DNA from: JBDHUJ01 sp039809105
GTDB lineage: Bacteria > Patescibacteriota > Saccharimonadia > Saccharimonadales > UBA4665
DNA length: 59,091 nt
Assembly: GCA_039809105.1 (NCBI GenBank)
Contig: JBDHUJ010000002.1
Span: 1-59,091 of the forward strand
Reading direction: 5' to 3'
How positions within the stretch are numbered: position 1 is the first letter of the stretch; the number at the start of each line of letters is the position of its first letter. A program made the position numbers and the translations under genes. Below the pieces are notes generated by a model. It worked only from the letters and a program-made list of their open reading frames with translations. It made no database searches and was not told the origin of the DNA. Shown in pieces: positions 14,901-22,784 of this stretch.

Positions 14901-17618
14901 ATGCCCAACATTTCCTGGAACCTCATACAAGACCGCGCCGCCGAATTCGTCAGCAAGTGGGCCAGCGAAACCTACGAAAAGGGTGAAAGCCAGAGCTTTT
15001 GGAGCGACTTTTTGCACGTGTACGGCATCGACCGCAAGCGGCACGGCGCGTTCTTCGAGTACGCCATAAAGAAAACCGGCGGCAAACAAGGCTTTATAGA
15101 CATGTTCTGGCCGGGCAAGCTGCTGGCCGAACAGAAAAGCGCTGGCAAAGACCTGGCGAAAGCCAACATCCAGGCGCTGGACTACCTGCAGACCATGCCC
15201 GACCACGATTTGCCGGAAGCCATCGTCGTCAGCGACTTCGCCAACTTCGAACTGCGCATGCTGAGTTCCGATGAAATCACTACGTTCAAACTGGCAGATT
15301 TCCCGAAACATGTGCGGAGCTTTGCTTTCCTGCTCGACCAGCAGAGCAAACAGTACGCCGAAGAAGACCCCGTAAATCGCAAAGCCGCCGAAGCCATGGC
15401 TGCCCTACACAACCAGCTGCGCGACGACAACTACACCGGCCACGACCTGGAGCTCCTGCTGGTGCGCCTGGTGTTCTGCATGTTTGCCGACGACAGCGGC
15501 ATTTTCGAGCGCGGCGTGTTCGAAAACTACCTGCGCAGCCGCACCGACATAGACGGTTCCGACCTCGGCCCGCGCCTGGTCAAGGTATTCGAAGTACTGA
15601 ACACACCCGAAGACAAGCGGTCGCAGGCGCTCGACGAAGACCTGAAGCAACTGCGCTACGTGAACGGCGGATTGTTCGCCGACCCCATCCGCACGCCCGA
15701 TTTCACGGCCAAGATGCGCGACGACCTGCTGAACGCCATGGATTTAGACTGGAGCCAAGTGAGCCCGGCCATTTTCGGCAGTATGTTCCAGGGTGTGATG
15801 GACGAGAAGCAGCGCCGCAACCTGGGCGCGCACTACACCAGCGAAAAGAACATCTTGCGCGTCATAAAACCGCTGTTCCTGGACGAGCTGTACGAGGAAT
15901 TTGCGAAAATCCGCAGCAACAAACCGCGGCTGCGAGAGTTCCACGAAAAGCTGGCGGGCCTGACGTTCCTGGACCCGGCCTGCGGCTGCGGTAACTTCCT
16001 AGTCATCACCTACCGCGAGCTGCGGCGGCTGGAGCACAAAGTCATCGAGCAGCTACACGGCAAAAACGCCGGGCTGTTCGAAACCGGCGAACATGGGCTA
16101 GTAAAGGTAGACGTGAACCAGATGTACGGCATAGAGCTCGAAGAATTCCCAGCGCTTATAGCCCAGACCGCGCTGTGGCTGACCGACCACCAAATGAACG
16201 TCGAATTCAGCCGCCAAAGCGGCCAAACCTTCGTCCGCCTCCCCCTAACCACCAGCGCCACTATCGTCCACGCCAATGCCCTCACTACCGACTGGAACAC
16301 CGTAATCCCCGCCCAAAACCTCAACTACATCCTCGGCAACCCTCCGTTCATCGGCCAAACTTGGCAGACCAAAGAGCAGAAACAAGAGGTGGCCGCCGCT
16401 CTCCCAGATATCCCGAAGACGGGGACACTTGATTTCGTTGCTGCATGGTACGGAAAAGCAACTGCCGTCATGAAGATAAACCCGCGTATCGAAACCGCTC
16501 TCGTCTCTACGAACTCGATTACCCAAGGTGAGCAAGTCGGCGTACTCTGGAGGTGTCTATTCGAACAGAGCGTACATATCAATTTCGCACATCGGACATT
16601 CAAATGGACGAACGATGCACGCGGAATAGCGGCAGTTCATTGCGTCATCATTGGATTTGCGCTATTCGGCAGGCCAGAAAAGCACCTTTTCGAATATGAT
16701 GAGATTAAGGGTGAGCCGATTGACACGGTAGCTAAAAATATCAATCCATACCTGATTGACAGTCCATCCATTTTCCTTGACCTCCGTCGCCAGCCAATTT
16801 CAAAAGATGCACCAACAATGATAAATGGCGGAAAACCAACGGAAGGCGGCAACCTGCTCCTCAACGATGACGAAAAACGGGAACTACTCGATAAAGAACC
16901 GGCCGCTGAAAAATGGGTTCGCCCATTCTCCATGGGTAATGAGTTTATCAACGGCATAAAGCGATGGTGTCTATGGCTCGATAGCATAACGCCAACCGAA
17001 TTAAGGTCAATGCCTGAGGTTCTCAAACGCGTCGAGCGAGTGAAACAAATGCGGCTAGAAAGTACAAAAGAGGCAACCAGGAAACTGGCGACGCAGCCAA
17101 CACTGTTCGGCGAGATACGCACGTCGCAGACTGACTACCTTGCAGTGCCGAAGGTATCTTCGGAGAATCGCGAATACATACCCATTGGCTATCTGAGTGC
17201 TGATATGGTCGCTGGCGACAAACTATTCTTCTTGCCCAATACAACGATGTACCATTTCGGCATCCTAACCAGTCGTATGCACATGGCATGGATGCGCGTT
17301 ATTGCCGGACGGCTCAAGAGTGACTACAGCTACTCCAATACTTTGGTTTACAACAACTTTGTGTGGCCGAATGCCACGGATGAGCAAAAAACAGAAGTAG
17401 AAAAACTTGCACAAGCCATCCTAGACGCCCGTGCCCAGTTCCCAGACGCCACCCTCGCTGACCTCTACGACCCGCTAACCATGCCACCCACCCTCACCAA
17501 AGCCCACACCACCCTCGACCGCGCCATCGACCACCTCTACTCCCCAAAACCTTTCACCAGCGACTCCGAAAGGGTTGCCTTGCTTTTCGAAAAGTATCGA
17601 GGGGCAATCGATGAGTGA
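14901..17618 (+). CDS. Type IIL restriction-modification enzyme, MmeI-like
   Basis: The 905-residue single-chain enzyme both methylates adenine on one strand and cuts DNA at a distance from its site. Nuclease: D67-x9-E77-Q-K79, the PD-(D/E)XK set in the same frame and spacing as in MmeI. A helical spacer follows, then the methyltransferase with motif I D-P-A-C-G-C-G-N-F (358-366) and motif IV N-P-P-F (480-483), and a C-terminal target-recognition part. Length fits the family (about 920). GC content drops between about 16.4 and 17.4 kb, the target-recognition half, as expected if this part was swapped. A TACACT box eight bases before the ATG makes the mRNA leaderless. The recognition site cannot be read from sequence here. 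Confidence 0.93.
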   Translation: MPNISWNLIQDRAAEFVSKWASETYEKGESQSFWSDFLHVYGIDRKRHGAFFEYAIKKTGGKQGFIDMFWPGKLLAEQKSAGKDLAKANIQALDYLQTMPDHDLPEAIVVSDFANFELRMLSSDEITTFKLADFPKHVRSFAFLLDQQSKQYAEEDPVNRKAAEAMAALHNQLRDDNYTGHDLELLLVRLVFCMFADDSGIFERGVFENYLRSRTDIDGSDLGPRLVKVFEVLNTPEDKRSQALDEDLKQLRYVNGGLFADPIRTPDFTAKMRDDLLNAMDLDWSQVSPAIFGSMFQGVMDEKQRRNLGAHYTSEKNILRVIKPLFLDELYEEFAKIRSNKPRLREFHEKLAGLTFLDPACGCGNFLVITYRELRRLEHKVIEQLHGKNAGLFETGEHGLVKVDVNQMYGIELEEFPALIAQTALWLTDHQMNVEFSRQSGQTFVRLPLTTSATIVHANALTTDWNTVIPAQNLNYILGNPPFIGQTWQTKEQKQEVAAALPDIPKTGTLDFVAAWYGKATAVMKINPRIETALVSTNSITQGEQVGVLWRCLFEQSVHINFAHRTFKWTNDARGIAAVHCVIIGFALFGRPEKHLFEYDEIKGEPIDTVAKNINPYLIDSPSIFLDLRRQPISKDAPTMINGGKPTEGGNLLLNDDEKRELLDKEPAAEKWVRPFSMGNEFINGIKRWCLWLDSITPTELRSMPEVLKRVERVKQMRLESTKEATRKLATQPTLFGEIRTSQTDYLAVPKVSSENREYIPIGYLSADMVAGDKLFFLPNTTMYHFGILTSRMHMAWMRVIAGRLKSDYSYSNTLVYNNFVWPNATDEQKTEVEKLAQAILDARAQFPDATLADLYDPLTMPPTLTKAHTTLDRAIDHLYSPKPFTSDSERVALLFEKYRGAIDE

Positions 17619-17679
17619 GACAGCAATCATATACCGGCGGTTAGCCATATCCCCTAAACAACTCCGAGACGATGTATAA
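17611..17679 (+). CDS. Possible 22-residue coupling ORF between MmeI-like and kinase genes
   Basis: An ATG at 17611 overlaps the stop of the restriction gene and reads 22 codons to a TAA at 17677-17679, which itself overlaps the kinase ATG at 17672. Such overlap could let ribosomes pass from one gene to the next. No domain; it may be chance. Confidence 0.25.
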   Translation: MSETAIIYRRLAISPKQLRDDV

Positions 17680-18865
17680 CAAAGAAGAACTTATCCTTCA
17701 GGATTTTGACAGGCGACTTTTTCCGCCACCACCAAATGACGACTTCTTTGGGCTATATCAAGAGGTCACTACCGAAGAGCCCTTCGCAAGTCTTTATCAG
17801 GAGTACGAGCAGCCACTCGCTCGTATATTCGCTTATTTGCATCAGAATTTAAATGCTCTACTAGAGCATTTAAATAAACAACTCGATAAAGGTAGCTCGT
17901 ATTACCACGCAGGCTCTAGTAGGGAACTCATCAGCATAATTGATACTGTAAATGAGCTTAAGTCGGAGCTCGAGACTGTTGGCAAAGAGATTATACTAAC
18001 GACCGAATATAGTGAAACTTGCGCAAAGTGCAAGACGTTTCTTGTGGACTCTGGCGGAAGTACGATTCCCGATGATATGAAAAAGGTAAAAATCATAAAA
18101 TATGACCCTATTTTTGAACTCGCCGAGACTAAGATTATTTTGCCGCACGTAAAGACAATCCATAAATTGTCATTAGTAGGAGAGGGGTCGTTTGCGATTG
18201 TGCAAAAATATAAAGATGAAGCCTACGACAGAACCTTTGCTGTCAAGCGAGTAAAGAAAAGCTCTGGTGAGAGGGACATCATTAGATTCAACAAAGAGTA
18301 CGAGATATTAAAAAGGTTAAGCTTTCCCTATATACTTGAAGTATATAGTTATGACACTTCTAACAATAGCTACATCATGGAGTATTGTGACTATACGCTA
18401 GATAAATACATAGCGATTAACAATCAGACGTTATCATTTGATAAGCGAAGGAAGTTAGCTCTCCAGTTTCTGTATGGCATCAACTACATACACCAGAAAG
18501 ATTTACTCCATCGTGACATAAGTTTTGGGAACGCTTTAATTAAGTGTTATGACTACGGCGCCGTGATTGTTAAATTATCCGACTTTGGCCTAGCCAAAGA
18601 AAAAGATTCAGATTTTACAAAAACTGACACGACTCTCAAGGGCACCATTCGCGACCCCTATCTTGAGAAATTATCGGAATATAGTCTCAGTAACGAAATC
18701 TATGCTATAGGTCATATTTTGCAGTACATATTCACGGGCAAAAAACGGCTAACTGACGAGAAAAATGCTATTACGGATATCGTCAAGCGTTGTACAAATG
18801 GTAGCCTAATGGAGCGGTATGAGCATGTCAGCGATATCATCAAGGACCTGGAGTCCGTGCAATAA
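17672..18865 (+). CDS. Eukaryotic-type Ser/Thr protein kinase with unknown N-terminal domain
   Basis: The 397-residue protein has an N-terminal helical domain of about 160 residues that I do not recognise, then a protein kinase: Gly loop G-E-G-S-F (170-174), A-V-K with Lys192, H-R-D (280-282) with Asn287, and D-F-G (304-306). The activation segment has D-P-Y-L-E where A-P-E is usual. All catalytic residues are present and no membrane segment is seen, unlike PknB-type receptors. The gene is much more AT-rich than its neighbours, so it was probably acquired. Lying directly behind a restriction enzyme, it may be a defence-linked kinase. It meets the CoiA gene tail to tail with a 5-base gap. Confidence 0.9.
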   Translation: MYNKEELILQDFDRRLFPPPPNDDFFGLYQEVTTEEPFASLYQEYEQPLARIFAYLHQNLNALLEHLNKQLDKGSSYYHAGSSRELISIIDTVNELKSELETVGKEIILTTEYSETCAKCKTFLVDSGGSTIPDDMKKVKIIKYDPIFELAETKIILPHVKTIHKLSLVGEGSFAIVQKYKDEAYDRTFAVKRVKKSSGERDIIRFNKEYEILKRLSFPYILEVYSYDTSNNSYIMEYCDYTLDKYIAINNQTLSFDKRRKLALQFLYGINYIHQKDLLHRDISFGNALIKCYDYGAVIVKLSDFGLAKEKDSDFTKTDTTLKGTIRDPYLEKLSEYSLSNEIYAIGHILQYIFTGKKRLTDEKNAITDIVKRCTNGSLMERYEHVSDIIKDLESVQ

Positions 18866-18870
18866 AGCAT

Positions 18871-19704
18871 TTAGTTGTTTCTTGTGAGATTTTCTAAGAT
18901 AGTGGATAACCAGCCTCGGTTTTGTCTTTGTGCTGCTTGTATACGGGCAACTTCTGCTGCGTTGAAGTCAGTGTTTACCTGGTCGCGAGTTTCAAAGTAC
19001 CAGCTATGTACAGGGAGCACTGTTTCCTGGCCTTTTACAGTAGTGGCGATTTGCGTTTCAGGGCGTGCTAATAATTGTTTCGTGAGTATTGCGCCGACAA
19101 ATTTATCCAAGCGTTTTTCGGCCACAAAGTAGGGTTTATTTACATCCCAAACTTTTCGCGGCAACATTCGGTATGATACGTCCAAACCCTGTTGTGGGCT
19201 CCAATTCGGAGGTATAGAAAAACGCGCAAAAGGTGCTTCGTCCATCCATGCGAACTCTCGACCACAAAGCCATATGACCCTACTAATTCCAGCAACTAGG
19301 TGTCGTTGTGTACGGTCGAGCATTTCGGCTTGGCGCATGCCTGAAAGCTGAACTTCAAACGATACCATTTCCGGGCGGTCTGGCCGGGTAGCCACCACAT
19401 CCCCGCGCCAATTCTGTCCCCTATACTCCAGCTGTCCTCGCCAAGGTAGAGTACGGTTTATTGCAGTCTGCACCAGTGCTTGAACTGCTAGATGTTCTGG
19501 GCTCATGTTAGAAGTCGGACAGTCCGGGCCGCGTGAGTCATGCACAAAGTGTGGTGTTACGTCAGGCAGGCGATAGTAGCTTGTGTGCATAGGCGTTTGG
19601 CAGCAAGGGCATTGCAAGTGTTCGGTATCGAGCATGTCGAACGTCTGCTTTGGCATATCTAAAGAGTTCACTTGTTCACCTCTGTAATTTGCGATATATG
19701 GCAT
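18871..19704 (-). CDS. coiA: CoiA-like competence nuclease
   Basis: The 277-residue protein matches the CoiA family: an N-terminal domain, a zinc-binding Cys cluster C-P-C-C (32-35) with later His and Cys (H-F-V-H-D), and a PD-(D/E)XK-like core G-D-V-V-A...S-F-E-V-Q-L-S (near 105-125). CoiA acts on incoming DNA in natural transformation, helping recombination. The start at 19704 follows a TAAAAT box by seven bases; an ATG-less extension of 12 codons upstream is less likely. Neighbouring restriction and defence genes fit a DNA-uptake and exchange region. Confidence 0.8.
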   Translation of the reverse strand: MPYIANYRGEQVNSLDMPKQTFDMLDTEHLQCPCCQTPMHTSYYRLPDVTPHFVHDSRGPDCPTSNMSPEHLAVQALVQTAINRTLPWRGQLEYRGQNWRGDVVATRPDRPEMVSFEVQLSGMRQAEMLDRTQRHLVAGISRVIWLCGREFAWMDEAPFARFSIPPNWSPQQGLDVSYRMLPRKVWDVNKPYFVAEKRLDKFVGAILTKQLLARPETQIATTVKGQETVLPVHSWYFETRDQVNTDFNAAEVARIQAAQRQNRGWLSTILENLTRNN

Positions 19705-19775
19705 TTGATGTATTTTATGTAAAAATACCTCAACAACCAAGCATAAGAAACATAGAATATCCTACTGAATTCGAC

Positions 19776-19950
19776 TCAGGACAAAAGCATGACGACGAGG
19801 GCATCGCGGTCGACGAGTTTGCAGTAGTTTGGCTTCGCGGGCTCCTTGGGCGCTGGCGATGAGGGTGCTGTTCGTGACGACCGTGGCTTTGGAGCATTTG
19901 TAGTGCATCATCCCGGCGACACTAACCTTGCGGAGCTTGCGACCTCCTGG
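19776..19950 (-). pseudogene. Decayed C-terminal fragment of an Mrr-like restriction endonuclease
   Basis: On the minus strand one frame reads Y-K-C-S-K-A-T-V-V-T-N-S-T-L and then, after a frameshift near 19820, K-L-V-D-R-D-A-L-V before a TGA at 19776-19778. This order (K-A-x-V-V-T-N-S ... L-V-D-R-D-x-L) is typical of the end of restriction-endonuclease (Mrr_cat) domains. The N-terminal part and the catalytic core are gone. A 44-base piece recurs at 20757-20800. Confidence 0.6.
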
Positions 19951-19983
19951 TTATACTAGAGGGCATCTTAAGTGGAGTTAGGT

Positions 19984-20325
19984 ATGCCGGAACGTCCGCG
20001 GCAGTGGATTACGCCGCTCTCCGATATCGACCGTGTAGCCGTAAGATTGATTACTGACGGCCATGTGGTTTTGGAGTTTTCTGTACAGTACGAGGCGTTG
20101 ATTGCAGGCCACTGGCGCAGAATCGTCCGGTACGATAACGCCCATGGCAGCGGAGCGCATCGTCATGTATACTACCCGAATAAGCGCGAGCTTCGTCAGA
20201 TAATGCACGTCCGCGACGATAACGAAGGATTCACGGAAGCCCAGATGGTAGTAAAACAAAACTTCAAAAAATTCAGAGAAAATTATATAATGGTATTAGA
20301 AAATGTGGGTGGAGGCGAAGTATGA
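19984..20325 (+). CDS. DUF7718-type protein, first gene of a small pair
   Basis: The 113-residue soluble protein has a central R-Y-D-N-A-H-G-S-G-A-H-R-H-V-Y-Y-P pattern (about 48-64), with Asp and His residues that look catalytic or metal-binding; it resembles DUF7718. A TATACT box at 19952-19957 and a GGAG site six bases before the ATG at 19984 mark the start. Its stop overlaps the ATG of the DUF5647 gene. Two tiny overlapping genes in an accessory region suggest a toxin-antitoxin-like unit, though no activity is known to me. Confidence 0.6.
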   Translation: MPERPRQWITPLSDIDRVAVRLITDGHVVLEFSVQYEALIAGHWRRIVRYDNAHGSGAHRHVYYPNKRELRQIMHVRDDNEGFTEAQMVVKQNFKKFRENYIMVLENVGGGEV

Positions 20326-20570
20326 GCGAGGCTTTTATAAAGAAGAATGTGAAACTATCGCTGGAATTCGATAGTTATCTGGCAAAACACCCAAAGTTGT
20401 TCGATGAAATACCGAACGGCGCTTATATCGTCATAACTATAAACGGCGACAAAAAGTTCAATGCCGACAGCCTTTCCACGGTCAGAAACCAAAGGCGCAA
20501 AACGATAGTCGAAGCGCATAAATCACAGAGTAGCTGGACATTGCGTCCGCTACAGCTACAGGCCGCTTAA
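20322..20570 (+). CDS. DUF5647 family protein, second gene of the pair
   Basis: The 82-residue protein contains the DUF5647 pattern: K-N-V-K-L-S-L-E-F-D-S-Y-L-A-K-H-P-K-L-F-D near residues 7-27, I-P-N-G-A-Y-I-V-I next, and a basic end. The family is small and uncharacterised. The ATGA overlap with the preceding gene means the products are made in fixed proportion. AT-rich like its partner. Confidence 0.65.
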   Translation: MSEAFIKKNVKLSLEFDSYLAKHPKLFDEIPNGAYIVITINGDKKFNADSLSTVRNQRRKTIVEAHKSQSSWTLRPLQLQAA

Positions 20571-20756
20571 CGTTTCGTAGTATTTTTGATACGATTTGAA
20601 TGCGTAAGCCAAATGGCGAGCTTTCGTTAGTAAGTATCGTTGTTCCGGTACCGACCCATTTGCAGCATAAAGGCACTCTACGGGGTGCTTTTTGATTTGT
20701 TATTGAATACCGAACGTCATTTGGATTGTATAACTAGTACCTTGCGAGGGATGGGG

Positions 20757-20800
20757 TTGCAGTAGTTTGGCTTCGCGAACTCCTTAGGCGCTGGCGGTGA
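20757..20800 (-). repeat. Second copy of the restriction-endonuclease remnant
   Basis: These 44 bases match 19819-19862 at 40 positions. The match covers the coding stretch A-S-A-Q-G-A-R-E-A-K-L-L-Q of the first remnant. No more of the gene is seen in 20571-20830, which otherwise holds nothing that I recognise. Confidence 0.6.
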
Positions 20801-20830
20801 AATATGAAGACATGCGAAAAAGCACAAAAA

Positions 20831-20868
20831 AGAATACGCCTCTAGCCATTCGGCATGAGGCGTATTCT
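20831..20868 (-). terminator. Intrinsic terminator behind the CdiA-CT-like gene
   Basis: AGAATACGCCTC and GAGGCGTATTCT form a perfect 12-base stem; on the minus strand six T follow. A second hairpin (GTGCCG with CGGCAT, then TTTTTT) lies at about 20890-20935, and a TATAAT box stands between the two. Confidence 0.8.
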
Positions 20869-20946
20869 GGTAGGACATTATACAACAAAAAAGATGCCGC
20901 GACCCTAGCTATTCAGCAGAGGCCTCGGCACCGTACCTATACAGTA

Positions 20947-21342
20947 TCAAATTGTACTGCTAATGTCAATAAGCGCTTGTTCTTTCGAAATGACCAAGAC
21001 CGCCCTGACCTTCTTGCCCCTCACAAGCCTGTAGACATACTTGATTTTAGCCAAGTTTGCCTGGTCATTCGCTTTGCTACGCCGCAAATCGAACAGCACG
21101 TTTTCGGACTGTTTTATAGCACTTCGGAAGGCGTGCTCTATGGAGCGCGCACCGGCGCTCACTGGTGATTTTATCTCCCAGTTCACACCGTCCATGGCAA
21201 TATCCGGCGTCTTGATGCCCGGCTGGTTTTTGGGTGCCAAAAATGTAACCTTCTTGCCAGCCTTACGCAAGAACAATGCGGTTTGTATTTCGTGGGGCTG
21301 CGGTTCGGCACCATCCTCGAAAAGGATGTCAAAAGTTTTCAT
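20947..21342 (-). CDS. Stand-alone CdiA C-terminal-like nuclease (PD-(D/E)XK)
   Basis: The 131-residue protein resembles the C-terminal tRNA/DNA nuclease domain of contact-dependent toxins (CdiA_C): H17-E near the start, T-P-D-I-A-M-D-G-V-N-W-E-I-K-S-P (45-60, with Asp47, Glu56 and Lys58 as the likely active site) and a following helix with I-K-Q-S-E-N-V-L-F-D-L-R. It is not fused to a delivery protein, has no signal peptide and no clear immunity gene beside it. A TATAAT box seven bases before the ATG gives a leaderless mRNA. It may act inside the cell or be a remnant of a longer polymorphic toxin. Confidence 0.7.
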   Translation of the reverse strand: MKTFDILFEDGAEPQPHEIQTALFLRKAGKKVTFLAPKNQPGIKTPDIAMDGVNWEIKSPVSAGARSIEHAFRSAIKQSENVLFDLRRSKANDQANLAKIKYVYRLVRGKKVRAVLVISKEQALIDISSTI

Positions 21343-21402
21343 CTCTTTGATTATACAAGTTATATCACAATTTACTCTATTTACTTACAGTATACTGGGA
21401 GT

Positions 21403-22098
21403 ATGAGGATTTTTCGGGGGAAGTTTAGGCTAACGCGGCGGGATTGGGTGGTCGCCGTGATTAGCGCAGTGCTGGTACTGTTAGTTGTGAAAGGAGTGAG
21501 TGTTTTGAGCAGTAACGCGACGCTGGTGCCGTACCAGCCAGCGGGGATTACGGCCGCTTGGGTTCCCGATACGGTAAAACATTGGAGCGGCACCATAAAT
21601 GAGATGGCGAAGAAGTACGACATAGACCCGAATCTGGTTGCAATAATCATCACCATGGAATCGGGCGGGAATGCCAAGGCGAAGAGTGAGGCGGGAGCGC
21701 AGGGGTTGATGCAGATTATGCCGGCGACCGGCAGCGACATCGCGCGAAAGTACGTGAAGGAACCAGTCGGAAAATACGACCTGCTCGACCCGAAAACGAA
21801 CATAGAATTCGGCACCGCGTACTTGGCGTTCCTGCGCGATTACTTTACGACCGACCAGCCTGGCCCCGACAGCATAGCCACTGTCGAACTCATCGCCGCG
21901 GGCTACAACGGCGGACCCGGCACTGCAGCCGCGCTCGAAAAGGGCGAAGGCCTGCGCGACACGCAGCCAGTTATATATTCGCGAGACGCCTTTAACATGT
22001 GGCGCGAACGAGTGAGCAAAACCAGCCCGACCTTCGACCGCTGGAAAGAACGCGGCGGCTCTAGCCTCCTCACGGCAGCCACAGCCAGTCAAAACTGA
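21403..22098 (+). CDS. Membrane-anchored lytic transglycosylase (SLT, GH23)
   Basis: The 231-residue protein has an N-terminal membrane anchor (about 15-33) and a Slt-type domain that cuts peptidoglycan between MurNAc and GlcNAc. Catalytic Glu86 lies in M-E-S-G-G-N, followed by S-E-A-G-A-Q-G-L-M-Q-I-M-P-A-T (95-109) and the final A-G-Y-N-G-G-P-G motif, all conserved. It would remodel the cell wall or open it for surface structures. A TATACT box at 21391-21396, six bases before the ATG, fixes the start and leaves no leader. Confidence 0.92.
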   Translation: MRIFRGKFRLTRRDWVVAVISAVLVLLVVKGVSVLSSNATLVPYQPAGITAAWVPDTVKHWSGTINEMAKKYDIDPNLVAIIITMESGGNAKAKSEAGAQGLMQIMPATGSDIARKYVKEPVGKYDLLDPKTNIEFGTAYLAFLRDYFTTDQPGPDSIATVELIAAGYNGGPGTAAALEKGEGLRDTQPVIYSRDAFNMWRERVSKTSPTFDRWKERGGSSLLTAATASQN

Positions 22099-22101
22099 GC
22101 T

Positions 22102-22227
22102 TTAGGGGCTGCACAGAATGGTACAGTCTGGGATGAACCGCGAGCACCGGAACGGAGACGTATTGGTAATACGGCGGAGTGAGGAGCGGAACGGTTCGCC
22201 CGGAATGTGCCGTTCTGTGCAGGCCTA
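22102..22227 (+). repeat. Long imperfect stem-loop between convergent genes
   Basis: CTGCACAGAATGG on the left pairs with CCGTTCTGTGCAG on the right, and pairing continues inward to GAACC/GGTTC. At several sites left T faces right G: these are G-U pairs only in RNA from the plus strand, which suggests selection on the transcript of the transglycosylase gene. The right end runs into the TAG stop of the minus gene at 22225. Confidence 0.65.
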
Positions 22228-22737
22228 GTTTATCAACGCGGCGGTGGCGGAGACGTTGTCTATGCGGCCACCCATGCGGCGCTGGATTTCTTCTAGCTGT
22301 TCAACTGGGTGTTCGATATCGTTCATGACGACTTCGTGCTCTAGCTTCGGAATGGTGACACGGATGTCACCATAGCCGAACTGCTTACCCAGAAACCCCT
22401 GGGTCATGCGGATGGAAATGATTGATTCGTAGCGGTAAATAGTCTGCGCCGTGCCGAGTTTGCCAGCTTTGGCGTGGACGATGAGCGCATCGCGGCCGAT
22501 TTCATAGCGCTTGATTTTCCAACTATACCAGAGCCTGAGAGCAGCAAAGACCCATAGCAAGAACAGTACTATACAGGTCAGCGCCTGCAGCCGCCAGCCG
22601 CCGCTTTCTGTCCAGTGGAATAGCCTGCCGAACAGCCATACTGCAAGCAGACAGATAAGCAGTGTCACTAGAGCCGAAATCCCCAGCTGCGCTTCCAGAC
22701 CCCGCGGACTGCGTTTGAGTAAAACTCGTTCTTCCAT
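22225..22737 (-). CDS. Bacterial PH-domain (DUF304-like) membrane protein
   Basis: The 170-residue protein has two membrane helices (about 22-45 and 55-75) followed by a bacterial PH domain: Y-E-I-G-R-D-A-L-I-V-H, then I-Y-R-Y-E-S-I-I-S-I-R-M-T-Q-G-F-L-G-K-Q-F-G-Y-G-D-I, the typical pattern of YdbS/YdbT-like proteins. The role is unknown. An AGTATA block (22744-22749; TATACT on the minus strand) six bases before the ATG at 22737 gives a leaderless start, 12 codons inside the longest frame. Confidence 0.85.
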   Translation of the reverse strand: MEERVLLKRSPRGLEAQLGISALVTLLICLLAVWLFGRLFHWTESGGWRLQALTCIVLFLLWVFAALRLWYSWKIKRYEIGRDALIVHAKAGKLGTAQTIYRYESIISIRMTQGFLGKQFGYGDIRVTIPKLEHEVVMNDIEHPVEQLEEIQRRMGGRIDNVSATAALIN

Positions 22738-22784
22738 ATCTGCAGTATACTCCATCCTTTTCAAAACACGCACTCCTTCGGGCG

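Noticed and set aside
14823..15311. Long minus-strand extension of the membrane protein at 14400
   Set aside because: It runs opposite the MmeI-like N-terminus, has shadow-type composition, and the TATAAT box at 14830 places the true start at 14822.
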